Shown here in pieces: positions 22,701 through 35,638 of a stretch of 64,000 nucleotides of DNA. The notes beneath the pieces were generated by a model. The model saw only the letters and a list, made by a program, of their open reading frames with translations. It made no database searches and was not told the DNA's origin. Each line of letters begins with the position of its first letter. Position 1 is the first letter of the stretch. This DNA comes from Malus domestica (lineage: Eukaryota > Streptophyta > Magnoliopsida > Rosales > Rosaceae), in NCBI RefSeq assembly GCF_042453785.1, contig NC_091665.1, positions 29,498,501 through 29,562,500 of the forward strand. Direction: 5' to 3'. Made by a program: the position numbers and the translations under genes.

Positions 22701-25657
22701 ATGGATTACAATAATGATAAGTAAATATAAATACCCCTTCTTTCTGTCGTTTTGGCTTCTGGGTTCTTTCGGATGTGGGTTTTTATGTGATTAAAGTGTT
22801 GATTTTTTTTGTGGGTTTTGGGATTGTTGTGGCAATGTAGGCGGGGATTTCGATTTGGGGGATTGGATGGTGGTTCTGTGAATTGGGTTTGCTTCAATTT
22901 TTCAGATTGGGTTTTTAATTATTTGGAGAGGTTGTGATTTATTTGGGACTTTATGGCTGAGGATGATGTGGGCTCTCTGATTTTACTTGGTGGGTCATTG
23001 TTTTATGCTTTTAGCTTAATTTTTTGTACTGTATGGCTTAAAGCAAAATCCCCAAATGCGGATTATCAGATTCTGCTAGTATATATATCTGTCTTTATAC
23101 TTCCAGATCCTTATTGCATAAGCATCCCTCTATTGATACAAGTTTAGCATCCTAGAAGTGGATCATTTGTTTCTTTAGTAGTCTTTTTTTTCGTGTTTAC
23201 GGTCTTTTTCTCACTTGGGGAAAGATACATTTGTTTGGTTTTACTTGTAGGTTATGCTGCTTATTGTGTGGGTACAATTCCATTCTGCTTGTTTTCGATT
23301 GGCAGCTTCGTTGGTTACATTGATCTTTTAGTTACTGATTTGTTTCATTCCAGCTATGTTGAACCCACCAGCGTCAAGAGAAATTGAAAAACAAGAAAAT
23401 ATTCAAAATGTAAATTCTGGAAGAAATTAACTATATAAGCTGCATATGCAGCCTTGGAGCCTGAGCTTATCATTTACATTGTTTAAATGTCCACTGTGGC
23501 TCATTCTTGAGATGGTTGCAGTTTTGTGGTTTTCATTTCAGTAACCTGAAGTATATTAGGACTTATTTCTGACATCATTTTAATTTCCTTTCTACTGTGT
23601 GAAATGACGATAGTGAGCACTGGAATTGGAGAAGGAATAATCAGCTTACCCAAAAGGACTCCAACCATGGTATGTTCTCGCCGCAGTTCGTAATTTGTTA
23701 ATAATATTGTTATACAAGGATGAAGTTAGTGATTTCTTGCTTGGTACTATTCTTTTGAGCAGACATGTCTGAATGCATGTGGAAGGGAGTGCCACAGAAC
23801 GAAGAAGACATTTCCTACATGTTCGATGATGAAACAACACCAGTTAAGGCTTGTGGAGATTTGGCATATCATGTTAACTTCAGAGGTTAGGCTTCCTTGT
23901 TATTTTCCCTCCTCATTGTTCTTTGGCATTTTCTTGCTTTTCGTGTATCTGCAATTCAGGAACACTGCCCTTTTATGTTGTTTAATATCAAACAAGTGGA
24001 TTTCAGATGATAGGAGCAAGGAACCAGAACCAGAAGAACAGTCCTTCTCGCAAATAAAGAGGCGCAGGATGCTACAATTTGACACTCAAGATTTAGATCC
24101 TTCCCTTTCATGTGACGAGTTGTCATCTTCATTCTTGAATACAAATGTATGTGCTTTCTTGTCCGAATTATCACATCTATTGGGAACGTTGTATTGTTCT
24201 TAGGCTGCGTGCCAAACTGCTATTCAATTTGTGGCATGACGGTACATATTCTTTTCTATCCCAATGCTACTGCATTGCAATGGTGATTTGGGTGTTCAGT
24301 AGAAAGATGGCTTTTGCATTATATTTGCCACCCATTTGAAGTAGGCATGTCAAATTGGTGTGCTGCACATGTTACAGGGTTGCAGTTTCTCTAGTAGTCT
24401 AGCTCTGGGTTTTGTGTTGATAAGGGAGTTTCAAGTTGTATTTTTTGCCCTGGAAGTCAGAATTTGAAAGACTTGGAACTTAAGTTTTTCCTTGGAGACA
24501 CAGCATATTACATGTGCCATGTATTTTTCGTAGCCTAATTTTTGTGCTTTATATTTAGGAGAGGTTGGATTCAATTGAAGAGGCTTTTTCTGAAGCATCG
24601 CAATGGGTATCAGGGTTTGCAGGTTTGTCTCTTCCAAAATATGTCTTCCTAAATTTACTTGAACATTTACGCCTAGGATTTCTGATAATCATATTATTTA
24701 TGTTAGGAAATTCTTCTTCATCTTGCTTTGAAGGCCTCGATCAGTCACCTGATGAGTGGATTGCTGAATGCTTCAACAATACCGATATGCATTTCAGCCC
24801 TGATGAGTTGTATGCTTCTGGAAGCTCTCTCTATATATATTTTTTTTTTGTAAAATCATTTAGTAATGTACAATAATCTGATTGCTTTATTATTTGATAC
24901 TCAGGAATTTCGCTGGGGCATCAGATGTTCAGCTTGACATTACAAGTAAATTACATTTGGTTCTTTCCATTATATTTGTACTTTTGCCTTTGTTCCTTTA
25001 TAACCTTATCCCTCAATTAATTCTAAGCATACAAGTTCAATTTTCTGTTGCAGAGTTATGTGACCTCCGACCTGAGCATGAAGTGAATGTGGTTCAACAA
25101 CGAATTACCCGAACGCCTCAAAATGTTATTTTTAAAGGTACTGTCATGTTCGTGACATTTTTTGTTTCCTGTATCCAATGTTCTCTTTATCAGCTTCCCG
25201 TCCTTCCTCAAAGTTATCCTACTTATAGAAATGTCTCTCTCTCTCTCTCTCTCTCTCTCTACACCCCCACCCACCCATCCACACACACATACCAGGATTC
25301 TTTGCCTGGATCATCACAAACTATGCTCTCAAACTTTTGAAATGAAAATTCAATCCTCTAGGTTCTCTGTTTGTATGCATAGGTAGGAAGTCTTACATTC
25401 GGACTCCCACTAAGTTGGCTACTTCTGTGGCATATCCATTTGCCTTCATTAAACCCTCTGGTGCCCATGGAGATGTAACTCTGAAGGACATAAACCAGCG
25501 GATCCGCACTCCACCACCTTCAAAAGCAAAGCAAAAACAGGAAGAACCTGCAGCTTACCCTACTTCGGCCTTTTCAGGGAAGCCTGTCGTTGGAAAAACT
25601 AAAATCCGCACTGAAGGAGGGAAAGGCAGCATTACAATTATGAGAACCAAAGGCTAA
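22701..25657 (+). CDS. XRI1: XRI1-like protein (X-ray induced, meiosis/DNA repair)
   Basis: Nine exons: 22701-22720, 23614-23669, 23763-23885, 24007-24146, 24559-24622, 24707-24809, 24905-24945, 25054-25137 and 25383-25657. They sum to 906 nt, 301 aa, close to Arabidopsis XRI1, and all nine join in frame with GT-AG introns. The protein starts MDYNNDNEHWNWRRNN, then has NEEDISYMFDDETTPVKACG, a basic KRRRMLQFD motif, an acidic EAF/DEW region, and the conserved end KPVVGKTKIRTEGGKGSITI. In Arabidopsis XRI1 is induced by ionising radiation, is needed for meiosis and pollen, and was linked to the MND1 recombination factor. No enzymatic domain is visible. The first coding exon holds only six and two-thirds codons, and a 893-bp intron follows it. 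Name from recalled similarity; function by analogy. Confidence 0.85.
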
Positions 25658-28337
25658 GAGGCAGTACAGAAGCGGCACTCCAAACTTCCCTTCTCGCTGC
25701 CCTTCTGTTTTCCCTATCTTTTGGGATGAATTTTTCCTGTAATATTCTAGGGCAGTCAGGTACAGAAGTTAACTTCATTTTTTTTTCTCTTGGAGTTGTT
25801 CTCGGAAATTATAAATCACGGCAAAGTGTTTATGTTTCCAAGTGTCTCTAGCTGTCAAATAGTAGCGGTTCTATACATTGTATGACTGAGAATCTCAAAA
25901 GTCTACTAGGTACTCGTTTATTTCGGTTTCTCAAAAACCTTGGTAATCCTTTCAGGAACATAATATGCATAACTTTGTGTATTTTGATTTATGTCTGAAT
26001 TTGAAAGGTGTATTTAAGATGAAATGAGAAATGTAGACTTTATCTGGTTTGCATGTTCATTTCTCCTAAACCTATCTCGTTTGCATGTTCATTTCTCCTA
26101 AACCTCTCTTTGTAGTTTTCATAGTATTTATGCCTTGCGTATACAGGCGGAGATTCTTCTATCCCCGTCTGTATATTTCTCTCCCCTTGTCACAAGAGAG
26201 ATATGTGAGAGATAGACAGAAGGAGATATACATCCCGCTTACAAGGGCCTCAGAGACATCTCACTTGGTCTCCTTGGGGAATTAAAACAAAGAGGGTAGA
26301 GCATGCTTGCTTGTGGCAGGCTTTGAAGGGGAAGGGGAAAAGGCAAGGCATTGTTGAAAGTTGAACCTTGAAAGCAGGCATCCAACCACAGTGGTGTGCT
26401 GTATCAACTTCACAAGCTTAAATGGGTTAAAAGCTTTCAGGTGATTAACTTTACAATTAGGGCTAATTGCTCTACTTAATTAGCCAAAAAGCAAAGAAGG
26501 ATAAAGGAAGAAAAAAAAGAGAAGTGGTTAGCACTTGGCACCCACATGCTGGCAGATACTTTTGTGAATTTTTGAAAATGAGGGTGGAATTTTGCCTAAC
26601 TTTGACCAAAACCAGTCAATGAAAAAAAGTTATCAGTCCATGGATATGATTACCATTGGATTTGAGATCTGGCTTGGATTCAAAGGCATGCAAGGTAAGA
26701 TCTAACCTCAAATCTTTTGCAATTGGAAATGCATTGATGTTGGCATATCTCTTAATAATCTAGTTATGACAAAGTAAGCCAAATTTAACTAAATGGTGAT
26801 TGGCTAGTACATTTCGTAATCTTATATAGCTCGAGTTGTTAAAAACATTTACATTGTTGTCGAATATTATGTGTATATGTGCGATTTTTTTCCTCTTCTA
26901 TGACTTGTTTAATAATCCCAATCAGAATGAGAAGAATTGAATTGCAGAGGGATTGAATTGAAAATGAGTTGGAATGATGTGGAATCAGAATTGAATTCCT
27001 GTTGAAATTGTTTACCCAGAATTAGAGTATGAATGATGCAAATGACATGTAAGATGTTTACTTATTTACATGAATCGGAATTGAAACCAACTTAATTACT
27101 AAATTGCCTTCTTTTTAATAAATGTTTTTATTTGCTACACATATTCTCATAATATAAATTTCAACAAAGATAGTTATTTAATTAAATAATTTAACAATAT
27201 TTAATCAAATATTGGTACAAAAGTTGGATTTTTTATGGGCTTCATTTCGAAGAATCCAATATAATCTCAATCTTAAGAATCTAATTTTGGAAGTTTAAAA
27301 TATGATTTCTCATTTTGGGTGGGACGTATATATATTTTTATCCTCCAAGTGTTGATTTACACTTGAACCACTTTGAATGACTACAATTCCTATTTCTCTT
27401 ATTTCATTCCCCTCACGTAAACACGCCACTAATATATTTTGTATAAGCCGTTAATTAGAACTGTAACCAAATTAAGCCCAACACAAAAGAAACGTAGTCT
27501 ATAAATTCCAGCCCATGTTGATAACCAACCTTCAAGCCCAACCCTATATCACAATCCATAAATGTCAAAATTGTGTTCAACCTTTTTGAGTTTAGTTGAA
27601 TTTTTGAAAGCATATTCTCCCAACCAAAAAGAAAATTGGTGGCTCTCAACAACAAAAACACTTTTTTTTTGGGTAATTTCGACACATTTATATGGAGTCC
27701 AACCAAAAAAATTACATAGAGAAAGACATGGTGACTGATAATTTAGAATTTTTTTTTATCTTGAAATACATTGGGTTCAAATCACATAGATGATTTATCT
27801 AAAGACAACATTTATTAGCACATCTCACAAAATTCCGTGACTGTTTTTAAGGTTTTATGTCACATGTATTTCTCATCGAAATATAAAAGATGGTTTTATA
27901 CATACACATTTTTTTATTTCTTATACATTCTATCTCTGATTTTCTTTAATTTATTCAATCTACCGGTTAGAAATTGATATTGATGTATGAAAAGTAAAAT
28001 TTCAACTGTTGATTCATAAAAACAAAACATAGAAAATGCAAAATTTCCGTTCATTTGAATCAAATTCATGGCGAGAATTGTCCAAATCAAAAAACTCTAT
28101 TAAAACTTCCTTGTCAACTTAACCCGTCTCAACATGTCCCATCACAAAGTAACAACCGCCGCCCTATTGTCCCAACCAGGACATCTGGGATTGCGTGGGA
28201 CAGAAACCTCCCCACCACGTCACCATGAGAATCCAGAAATATTCCTTTATTCCATATTCTTTATACCTTCCCCTCTATATCTTCGCGCTCTAAAGGCGGA
28301 TGAGACCTAAAGCAAGGCGTCTTCTTCCCCAACAGAA
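25658..28337. other. XRI1-PAP intergenic region, no gene seen
   Basis: Contains the XRI1 3' UTR, a 32-bp tandem duplication at 26047-26108 and a long AT-rich spacer. A degenerate region at about 26900-27430, rich in GAATTG-type repeats, may be an old MITE, but I could not fix its ends. The last 200 bp are the probable PAP promoter and leader. Confidence 0.45.
26047..26108. repeat. Tandem duplication, 32-bp unit x2
   Basis: GTTTGCATGTTCATTTCTCC... occurs twice in a row (26047-26078 and 26079-26108) with near identity, downstream of XRI1. Confidence 0.9.
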
Positions 28338-31300
28338 ATGGCATTTTCTCCGTGCTCCTCCGTTCCTGCAGTTGCTGCGATAACGTGTTTGATTGCGGTG
28401 GTTGTTGGTTGTTATTGTCCCGTTGAGGCCCGTATCCCGACCACCTTGGACGGCCCGTTCCAGCCCCTCACCGTCCCATTTGATCCCAGCTTGCGCGGCA
28501 ACGCCGTCGATTTGCCTGATGATGATCACCGGGTCCGTCGCCGGGTTAAAGGGTTTGAGCCCGAGCAGATTTCCGTCTCCCTCTCCGCCGATTACGACTC
28601 CGTTTGGATCTCCTGGATAACAGGTTTTTTTTTTTTTTGGTGTTGGTGTTTAAAAGCTTTTATGCAAATAGAATTTTAGGATTTGAGAATTGGGATTTTT
28701 CAGTTTTTGGTTTTGGTTAATTGGGGCCTATTTGAAACTGCTTCTGGAAGAAAGCGCAATTAAAAGTGCTCCCGATGATATTTGACATAAAAATTTGAAA
28801 TGTTTTTGGATGATAGAGGCAGTTTCTGGGTTGTTGTTTTTCTAATAAAAGCGCTTATGAGCAGAAGTACTTCCTATAGAAGTAGTCCCATACAGGGCCC
28901 GGGTTTATTAGTTGAAGCGTTAAGCTTTTTTGCAATTGAGAATTGGGGTTTATCATTTTTTGGGTTTGGCCTATTGGGTTTGATTTTTCATGGATTGTTG
29001 TTGCAGGGGAGTATCAGATTGGAGACAACATAATGCCATTGGACCCCAAAAGTGTGCAAAGCGTTGTTCAATATGGGGAGATGGGGTATCCACCAACAAA
29101 TGAAGCCTCAGGATATTCTCTTGTTTACAATCAGCTCTACCCTTTTGAAGGCCTCCAAAATTACACTTCCGGAATCATCCACCATGTTCGTCTCACAGGT
29201 TTGATTTGATTCGCTTCTTCGTTTGCTTCAAAGTATCAATGGAGAATTAATTAAAAAGTTGGGGTCGACTGAAATGAATGGACTTTTAACTTCCCCAAAC
29301 ATAAGTTGTGATGGAAATGTGATTCTTCTGATGAGTTGGTGATTTAATTCCTGTTTCGATGTAGGGTTGAAACCGAATACAGTGTATTTTTATCAATGCG
29401 GGGATCCTTCTATACCTGCAATGAGTGAAATCCACCATTTCAGGACCATGCCAGTTACTGGTCCTCGGAGCTACCCGGAGAGAATAGCAGTTGTGGGAGA
29501 CCTTGGCCTTACTTACAACACAACTGCCACAATACGTCACTTGACAAGTAACAACCCTGATCTTGTTCTATTGATTGGTGATGTTACATATGCAAACCTC
29601 TACCTGACAAATGGAACTGGATCTGACTGTTATTCTTGCTCATTTCCAAACTCTCCGATACATGAGACCTATCAGCCTAGATGGGATTACTGGGGAAGGT
29701 AAAAACTTAAACTGCTTTATTTCTATTGCACACAGCAGCTGCTGCAAAGTATGGCATAGAACTTGTTTTCTTATGTTGTCATTGCTGGGTAATTTGTGTA
29801 GGTATATGCAGAGTTTAGTTTCCAAAGTTCCAATAATGGTGGTCGAAGGGAACCATGAAATAGAAGAACAGGCTGAAAATAAGACATTTGAGGCTTATAG
29901 CTCTCGGTTTGCATTCCCATCTGAAGAAAGCGGATCCTCGTCCACATTCTACTACTCATTTAATGCAGGGGGGATTCATTTTATAATGATTGGAGCCTAC
30001 ACTGATTTTAGCAAATCAGGTAATAAAAGTGTGCATAACTTGAGCTTATGTTTTGCCTCAACATCCCTTTTTTTTTTTTTTTTGCATTTTCTTTTCCTTT
30101 ATGAAGCTTAGTTTTATTGTTTCTGTCCCTGCAGGGAAGCAATACAAGTGGCTGGAGCAAGATTTGGCTAATGTGGACAGATCCATAACTCCATGGCTGG
30201 TAGCTACTTGGCATCCACCCTGGTATAGTACCTATGAGGCCCATTATAGAGAGGCAGAATGTATGAGGATGGAAATGGAAGAGCTACTGTACTCCTATGG
30301 CGTTGATATAGTGTTTAGTGGACATGTAAGTATTATTGCCACAATCTTTGATTGGTAACAGGTTTCTTTCTTATAGTCCGAAACTTTGGTGAGAAGTGGT
30401 TTAAGGGCCCTTCCATTGAGTCTTTCATTTATACCAGATAGTGATAGAAAGTTGGAAAAAGCTGCATTTTATGCTTTTAGCTTGTGTAAACAAAGTTAAT
30501 GTGAAATTAAACAGTCATTGGTTCCCAGGTTACTGAAATGTAAAACAAACTTGTTTTAAATGCAATGACCAGCAATGACCTTATCTTGAAACTAGTTTCA
30601 CCGCATTACCATTTGGTTCCGATCCAAGCATGTTTTTATTAAGTTGTCCTTCGTGTCTATGAATGATGAATTAATTTTCCCCATTGTAACTAAATGTCTT
30701 TTTGCTTTAAAGTTCACTGAATGTTGTTCTGTTTTCTTGAATAAAACAACAGGTTCATGCCTACGAGAGGTCGAATCGAGTTTATGATTACAACTTAGAT
30801 CCCTGTGGTCCTGTATATCTCACCGTTGGTGATGGGGGTAATCGAGAGAAGATGGCAGTTCATCATGCTGATGAACCTGGTCATTGCCCAGAGCCATTAA
30901 CTACTCCTGATGAACACCTAGGTGCGGGTGCCTTTTGTGCAATGAACTTTACCTCTGGCCCAGCGGCAGGTAAATTTTGTTGGGATCGGCAACCGGATTA
31001 CAGTGCTTTCAGAGAAAGCAGCTTTGGCCATGGAATCCTTGAGGTACTCCTTTTTTCGGTGTTTCTGTTTGGGAAAAGTGCAGTTGAATAATGCATTCAA
31101 TTTTCTATAAATGCCATGCTTTAATTTGTATGACCCTACATATGATACAACTTGAAAGTATGGAAAGAAATATGACAGTCAATGAGTATATAAAAACCAC
31201 ACATTATATAATTTTGCTTAGCCATTCAAGATCTCTTCACTCAGTAAATAGGAAGTTGAAATTCTTTTTATCGTTCAATTGCAACGTCACGATCAAATCA

Positions 31301-31630
31301 CTCAGCTCAGTTTAACCTGAGTTCTTGAAGATCCTGTGACTGACTAGAATATCCTCGTTGCGTTTTGTGTAGCTAACATACAGGCCTAGGCTGCAGTCTG
31401 CAGAGAATGTATATACTAGAATGACAGCTCAGTTTAACCACCTGGATTACATTCTAACCGTGGGATTCAATGTGCATAACTTGCAGGTGAAGAATGAGAC
31501 TTGGGCTTTATGGACATGGTACCGGAACCAGGACTCTGACGATAAAATTGGAGATCAAATTTACATAGTGAGGCAACCAGATAAGTGCCGCTCCCGCTAC
31601 ATGTTGACGAGTTGGATTGCTGAGCTCTAA
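28338..31630 (+). CDS. PAP15: Purple acid phosphatase, PAP15 (phytase) type
   Basis: Secreted binuclear metallophosphatase; the PAP15 group hydrolyses phytate and other phosphomonoesters. Seven exons: 28338-28623, 29007-29198, 29365-29698, 29802-30019, 30135-30325, 30753-31043 and 31487-31630. They sum to 1656 nt, 551 aa, in frame throughout. There is an N-terminal hydrophobic signal segment (residues 10-30), then the conserved GPFQPLTVPFDPSLRGNAVD. Metal-binding motifs appear in order: GDLG (about 204), GDVTY (about 236), GNHE (about 287), WHPPWY (about 366) and GHVHAYER (about 406, split by the exon 5/6 junction). The C-terminal FGHGILE, then WALWTWYRNQD and IVRQPDKC, match the plant high-molecular-weight class. 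All ligand motifs are present, so it is probably active. No clear P1BS phosphate-starvation element was spotted just upstream. Confidence 0.95.
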
Positions 31631-32541
31631 TTCTCACTGCTTCCCGCTGGGAAATTTATTCTTAACATCTTAAATCAGTTGACCATTATTATCCAGATAG
31701 GAATAGGACGGAAGGTGCAGAATGAGAGCAAGCAGGAGCAGAAGAAGAGCAACTCGGCAAATGTTGTATGTGAATGGTAAAATCTGATTTATACGTCTTC
31801 ATTGTAACTTGAAACAGTTTCTGAAGATATCCTCCCTCAATCAATTTATACAACAATAAAAGCGTGTAAAATTGGTTTTTGGAGCAATTTCGGATACCAA
31901 TTCTAAACTAATTGGCGTATTGTTGTTGACAAATTGTATGCTCTTCTCTCCAAGAGAAAAAGTTGGGTCATATGTTTTAAGAAAATAAGCCTAAAGAAAA
32001 AAACACATAAAATTAGTAAATTGTTGAATAAATTTGGATCTTGGCTGTTTTGTTGAAGGAAAAAAGTGAACTTTATCTGAAAAACTGGAAGCTAAGCTAT
32101 GATCAGAGCAAGGCAGATGGCGGTCCAAACAGACCCTAAATCCGAATCGAATGAAGTATATATAAATGCAACCAAAATAGCCCAACATTTTATAAACAAA
32201 CATCAGAACGCAGAAAATGAATTACCCAAAAATTTATAGACAAAGATCAAAACTCACAACCACATTCACTTAAAAATGCACAAAAAAAAAAAAAAAAAAA
32301 CAAAACAAAACCAATTGCAAATTATACGAAGAATTTTACAAAATCATGAATTTTTTTTTTATTGAAATGCAAAAATTTGAAGCATATGTTTACATGTAAT
32401 AGACCCCTCCACTTTCTTTTCTGGGGAGACTTTAGAGGGAGTTCTAAGGGTTGTTCCTTCTATACATTGAAATTCTGAAATATACAAAAAAATAACATCC
32501 ATTGAGAACAACATATTAGAAGAAGCCATATACATTTATTA
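31631..32541. other. PAP 3' region and AT-rich spacer
   Basis: 3' UTR of the phosphatase followed by A/T-rich DNA with a poly(A) run near 32282. No gene seen. Confidence 0.5.
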
Positions 32542-32578
32542 CTAGCCTCTTGCCACATGCGTGTATACGCATGTGGCA
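32542..32578 (-). mobile_element. Candidate Helitron 3' terminus
   Basis: On the minus strand a perfect 12-bp hairpin (TGCCACATGCGT, 4-nt loop, 32551-32578) is followed five bases later by CTAG and then T. A terminal hairpin, CTRR and a T at the insertion site form the standard Helitron 3' end. The element would extend to the right of 32578. I could not pick out its TC start, so its length is unknown; it could include the broken F-box region. Confidence 0.5.
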
Positions 32579-33217
32579 ATTGACATTTTTATATATTTTT
32601 TATTTAAATAATTAATTTACATATTTTAAAAAAACATTTAAAAAAAAAGAGAAGAAATGAATTTAAAGACGTGAAACCATCCACTAACAAGGGAGGTTTT
32701 GTTTCTGTTTTTTTTTCTATAATTTTAAATATTAAATTCATTCAAAATAAAAATATGGTTAAATACTTTAGCAACTAGCTTCTTTTTGTTCAATTGTAAT
32801 TTATGAAATTCTTAAAGGGCAATTTATGGTATCTTTTCCTTTTACTTTCATCTACTTTCTCTCCTTAAATTATGGAGTGATTGAAGGCAAGATTGGTTGC
32901 GTCTTTGCCTCCTTCTCGACTTCTCTAGAAGAGAGGCTTTATCTTGTATTCTTAACAACACATCAATATATTATTCAACCAAATACACATTCAAATTTAA
33001 CATATATATTTCCACACGCGCACATACACCCAGATCATTCAAGAAAAAAAATTAGGATTTGCTGAAGAAATCACTCACCAGATCCATGAAGACAGAGTCC
33101 TAGCAGGCAGTATAGGCACCAGTTCATTCAATGAAGCTGCAGTCGTTCTGCGGATTCGGTAGACAAATTTCATCCACACCAAGTTTCTAAAGGACATCCA
33201 GGATACTTTCTCAGCTC

Positions 33218-33802
33218 TCAAAATTGTTGTTGCCTGCCTTCCATGACCGAAACTATACTCTTCACATACATTACAGGCAAATGATATATACACTCTATCG
33301 GAATGAATGTCTCCGAGGGAATGACCCTGAATTCCTGAATTGTTGGATTCCACAAGATCACCTTACTAGAATTAGGTCGAGCAGCTAGACAAATGATGCC
33401 ATCACAACGACCTACAACGCGAAATGATTGATCATCCCCAATCTCTAGGCTCATAGCAAGAGGAACATCGAAGTCCTCCGTCCCAGAAAGAGTGCTATAC
33501 TTTTGCACACCGCCATCGTCATCGTCAACAGCGACATTGTCACAAGTAAGTACTGAGAATACGGATTGAGTTTCGTTATCATCGGGGTCTTCCGTAGGGA
33601 CTAACATTCGCTTCAAAAAGACACGAGTGAATTGATTGTCGTGCAAGGATTTGGAGAGGTGCTTGTGTACGAAGCTGTGGTCGTTGATGAGAGCATACCA
33701 CCATTTCGCGACGCGATTGAATCGCATCAGAGATTTCGAAGGCACAGTTGACAGAATTTTCACCAACAAATCTTGTCCGATTTTGGATGCGGTGTTCGTC
33801 AT
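33218..33802 (-). pseudogene. Truncated F-box protein gene
   Basis: The ATG at 33802 opens a 194-codon frame. The F-box comes first (LVKILSTVPSKSLMRFNRVA and WWYALINDHSFVHKHL), the surface by which such proteins join SKP1 in SCF ubiquitin ligases. An acidic loop (VDDDDGG) and the start of an F-box-associated beta-propeller repeat follow (VVGRCDGIICLAARPNSSKV then ILWNPTIQEFRVIP). Family members usually reach 350-420 residues; this one stops shortly after the WNP motif, and the downstream DNA to about 33075 holds only weak, out-of-frame similarity. An upstream ATG at 33886 would add 28 residues. Fragments of the same gene occur at 34010-34140 and 37741-37795. It is probably a pseudogene; a short expressed F-box protein cannot be excluded. 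Confidence 0.7.
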
Positions 33803-34009
33803 TTGTGCAATGTCAGGTATCGTCCTCACCCTTCTTCCTTTACGTACACACATAAAACAACACAAGAAGATAAGAAGATTCCACAATTACACATTCTCTC
33901 TGAAAAAAGAAGAAAAAGCGGAGATTTACCAGAGCCCGAGAGAGACGACGAAACATTCATATGATGATGGAGGACACACTGTCAAAAGTGTACTCGGATC
34001 GTGATGCAC

Positions 34010-34140
34010 CACCATTTTGCGATGCGAGTATACTACCCTTTCGCGATGCACTTAGATTGCATCAGAGATTTCGAAGGAAGAGTTAAACAAAATTTTCACC
34101 AACAAATCTTGTCCAATTTTGGACGTGGTGTTCGTCCAAA
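34010..34140 (-). pseudogene. Partial duplicate of the F-box start region
   Basis: About 130 bp matching 33690-33800, i.e. the F-box coding segment around LLVKIL to KWWYAL, at roughly 85-90% identity, with the same orientation. It lies about 210 bp upstream of the F-box ATG and has no open frame of its own. Confidence 0.75.
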
Positions 34141-34157
34141 ATAATCCATTTGTAAAC

Positions 34158-34219
34158 ACGAACGTGGAAACAAAAAAATCTGACAAGCACGAACGTGGAA
34201 ACAAAAAAATCTGACAAGC
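34158..34219. repeat. Perfect tandem duplication, 31-bp unit x2
   Basis: ACGAACGTGGAAACAAAAAA... repeated exactly at 34158-34188 and 34189-34219, just beyond the F-box fragment. Confidence 0.92.
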
Positions 34220-35123
34220 TCAGTAACATTTGAAATTTGTTTTCATTTATTAATAGAGAAATTAGATTCTTATTCTTTATTTTGTTTTTATTTTATTGAT
34301 TGAAACTTTATTTCTTTTTAATTTTTGATGTAAATTCTTTTGGATTTTATCCACTTTATTATTTTAATAATAAAATATTTACATGTTAATATTTTTAAAT
34401 TTTTATAATTAATTTTCTCTAAATATATTCATTCAGTGTTGGTAATATTACATTTTGTTATATTTAATTTGACCCCATCACAGTACTTATAAAGCTTGTC
34501 ATTACAAGTGATTGCATATTTTTTACACTTCTATATTAATTATTATTAATTTTGCTCTAAGAAAAAAGCACTATTCATGATGGTTCGAAGGGTTTTAAAA
34601 ATCTAAAAGATGATTTACACATCGTCAACACTTGTAAATTAATTATTATAAAATTTTTAAATGTTCCTTGATATTTTTAAACTGCTTTAGTATTTTTAAT
34701 TTGCTTTAAAAAAAATTAATCTCACTCATGTGAGATTAAACAGTACGACTATTGTTGTTGGGTTTTTAAATAGTTTAAAATGATTAAACTAAACTTTTTT
34801 CTTATCAGGTTGAAACGAGTTACGATGAATAAATTGTTAAGAATCCGTTATTCTTAGCGTGTGACCTGAGAATGCCCCAATCAGTTACTGTTTTGATCCG
34901 AAATATGTTATTTTTGTATTATTTGAGATCGTGATAACTTATCGTGTAAGAAGTTATCATGGGACCCAAAATTCCCCAGTACCCTTCCATTAGTTTTTCT
35001 ATTATTTAAATGCAACGGTAGCTTGCATTAACAGAGAAGATCTTAGATACAACATTGCTCGTTTTAACAAATAAAAAATGAGTTCGGGGTTCTCAAACTA
35101 ACAACAAAAACAACTACTCGGAA
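34220..35123. other. AT-rich spacer, no gene seen
   Basis: Highly A/T-rich intergenic DNA with no open frame or repeat boundary that I could recognise. Confidence 0.5.
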
Positions 35124-35282
35124 GGGAAAGATATCATCTCTGGATCTCTTCCACTAAGGTCACTAGATCAAGTGATATAGATTCTTAAAATTTGATTCAA
35201 TGGTTAAAAATAGAAATCTCCTTTAAAAGTTATAATAACTTTTATCTATGATCTTGGTGGAAAGAGATCCGGAGGTGGGCCT
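35124..35282. mobile_element. Short MITE with GGATCTCTTCC ends
   Basis: About 160 bp. The inverted blocks GGATCTCTTCCACTAAGG (35142) and, on the other strand, GGATCTCTTTCCACCAAG (35270) enclose a body with AAATTTGATT...AAAAGTTATAATAA. The same body and ends occur in the outer element at 39850-40885, so this is a family present twice in the window. Confidence 0.72.
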
Positions 35283-35638
35283 TCAAACCGAGCTAGCCGA
35301 TGGGTAATGTTGTTGGTCGGACATCGCACATAAAAAGAATACACTTGAGTGATTGCAACCATCATAGTATCTTCCACACTGACCTAACGTCGAACAGATT
35401 GATGGAAGACTCCGAACCTTTTATAGCCGTTACAGCCTCAACCTGGAGAAAGAAAACATATATGTACAGAGAAGAGGCCGGACAGAAGGCATTCATTCAT
35501 TTTTACTGAAACCTGAAAGTAATTAGGAGGAAAATACAAAAACGAAAAATAAATAATAAAATAAAAAAAGGTTTCCTCTAACAACTCCAATTAAAAGTTG
35601 AAACTTGCATTTTCTTTTACTTTTACTTTTTTTCTGGT

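Noticed and set aside
28290-28529. A minus-strand frame opposite PAP exon 1
   Set aside because: It mirrors the coding sequence of the phosphatase signal region, which is clearly coding on the plus strand.
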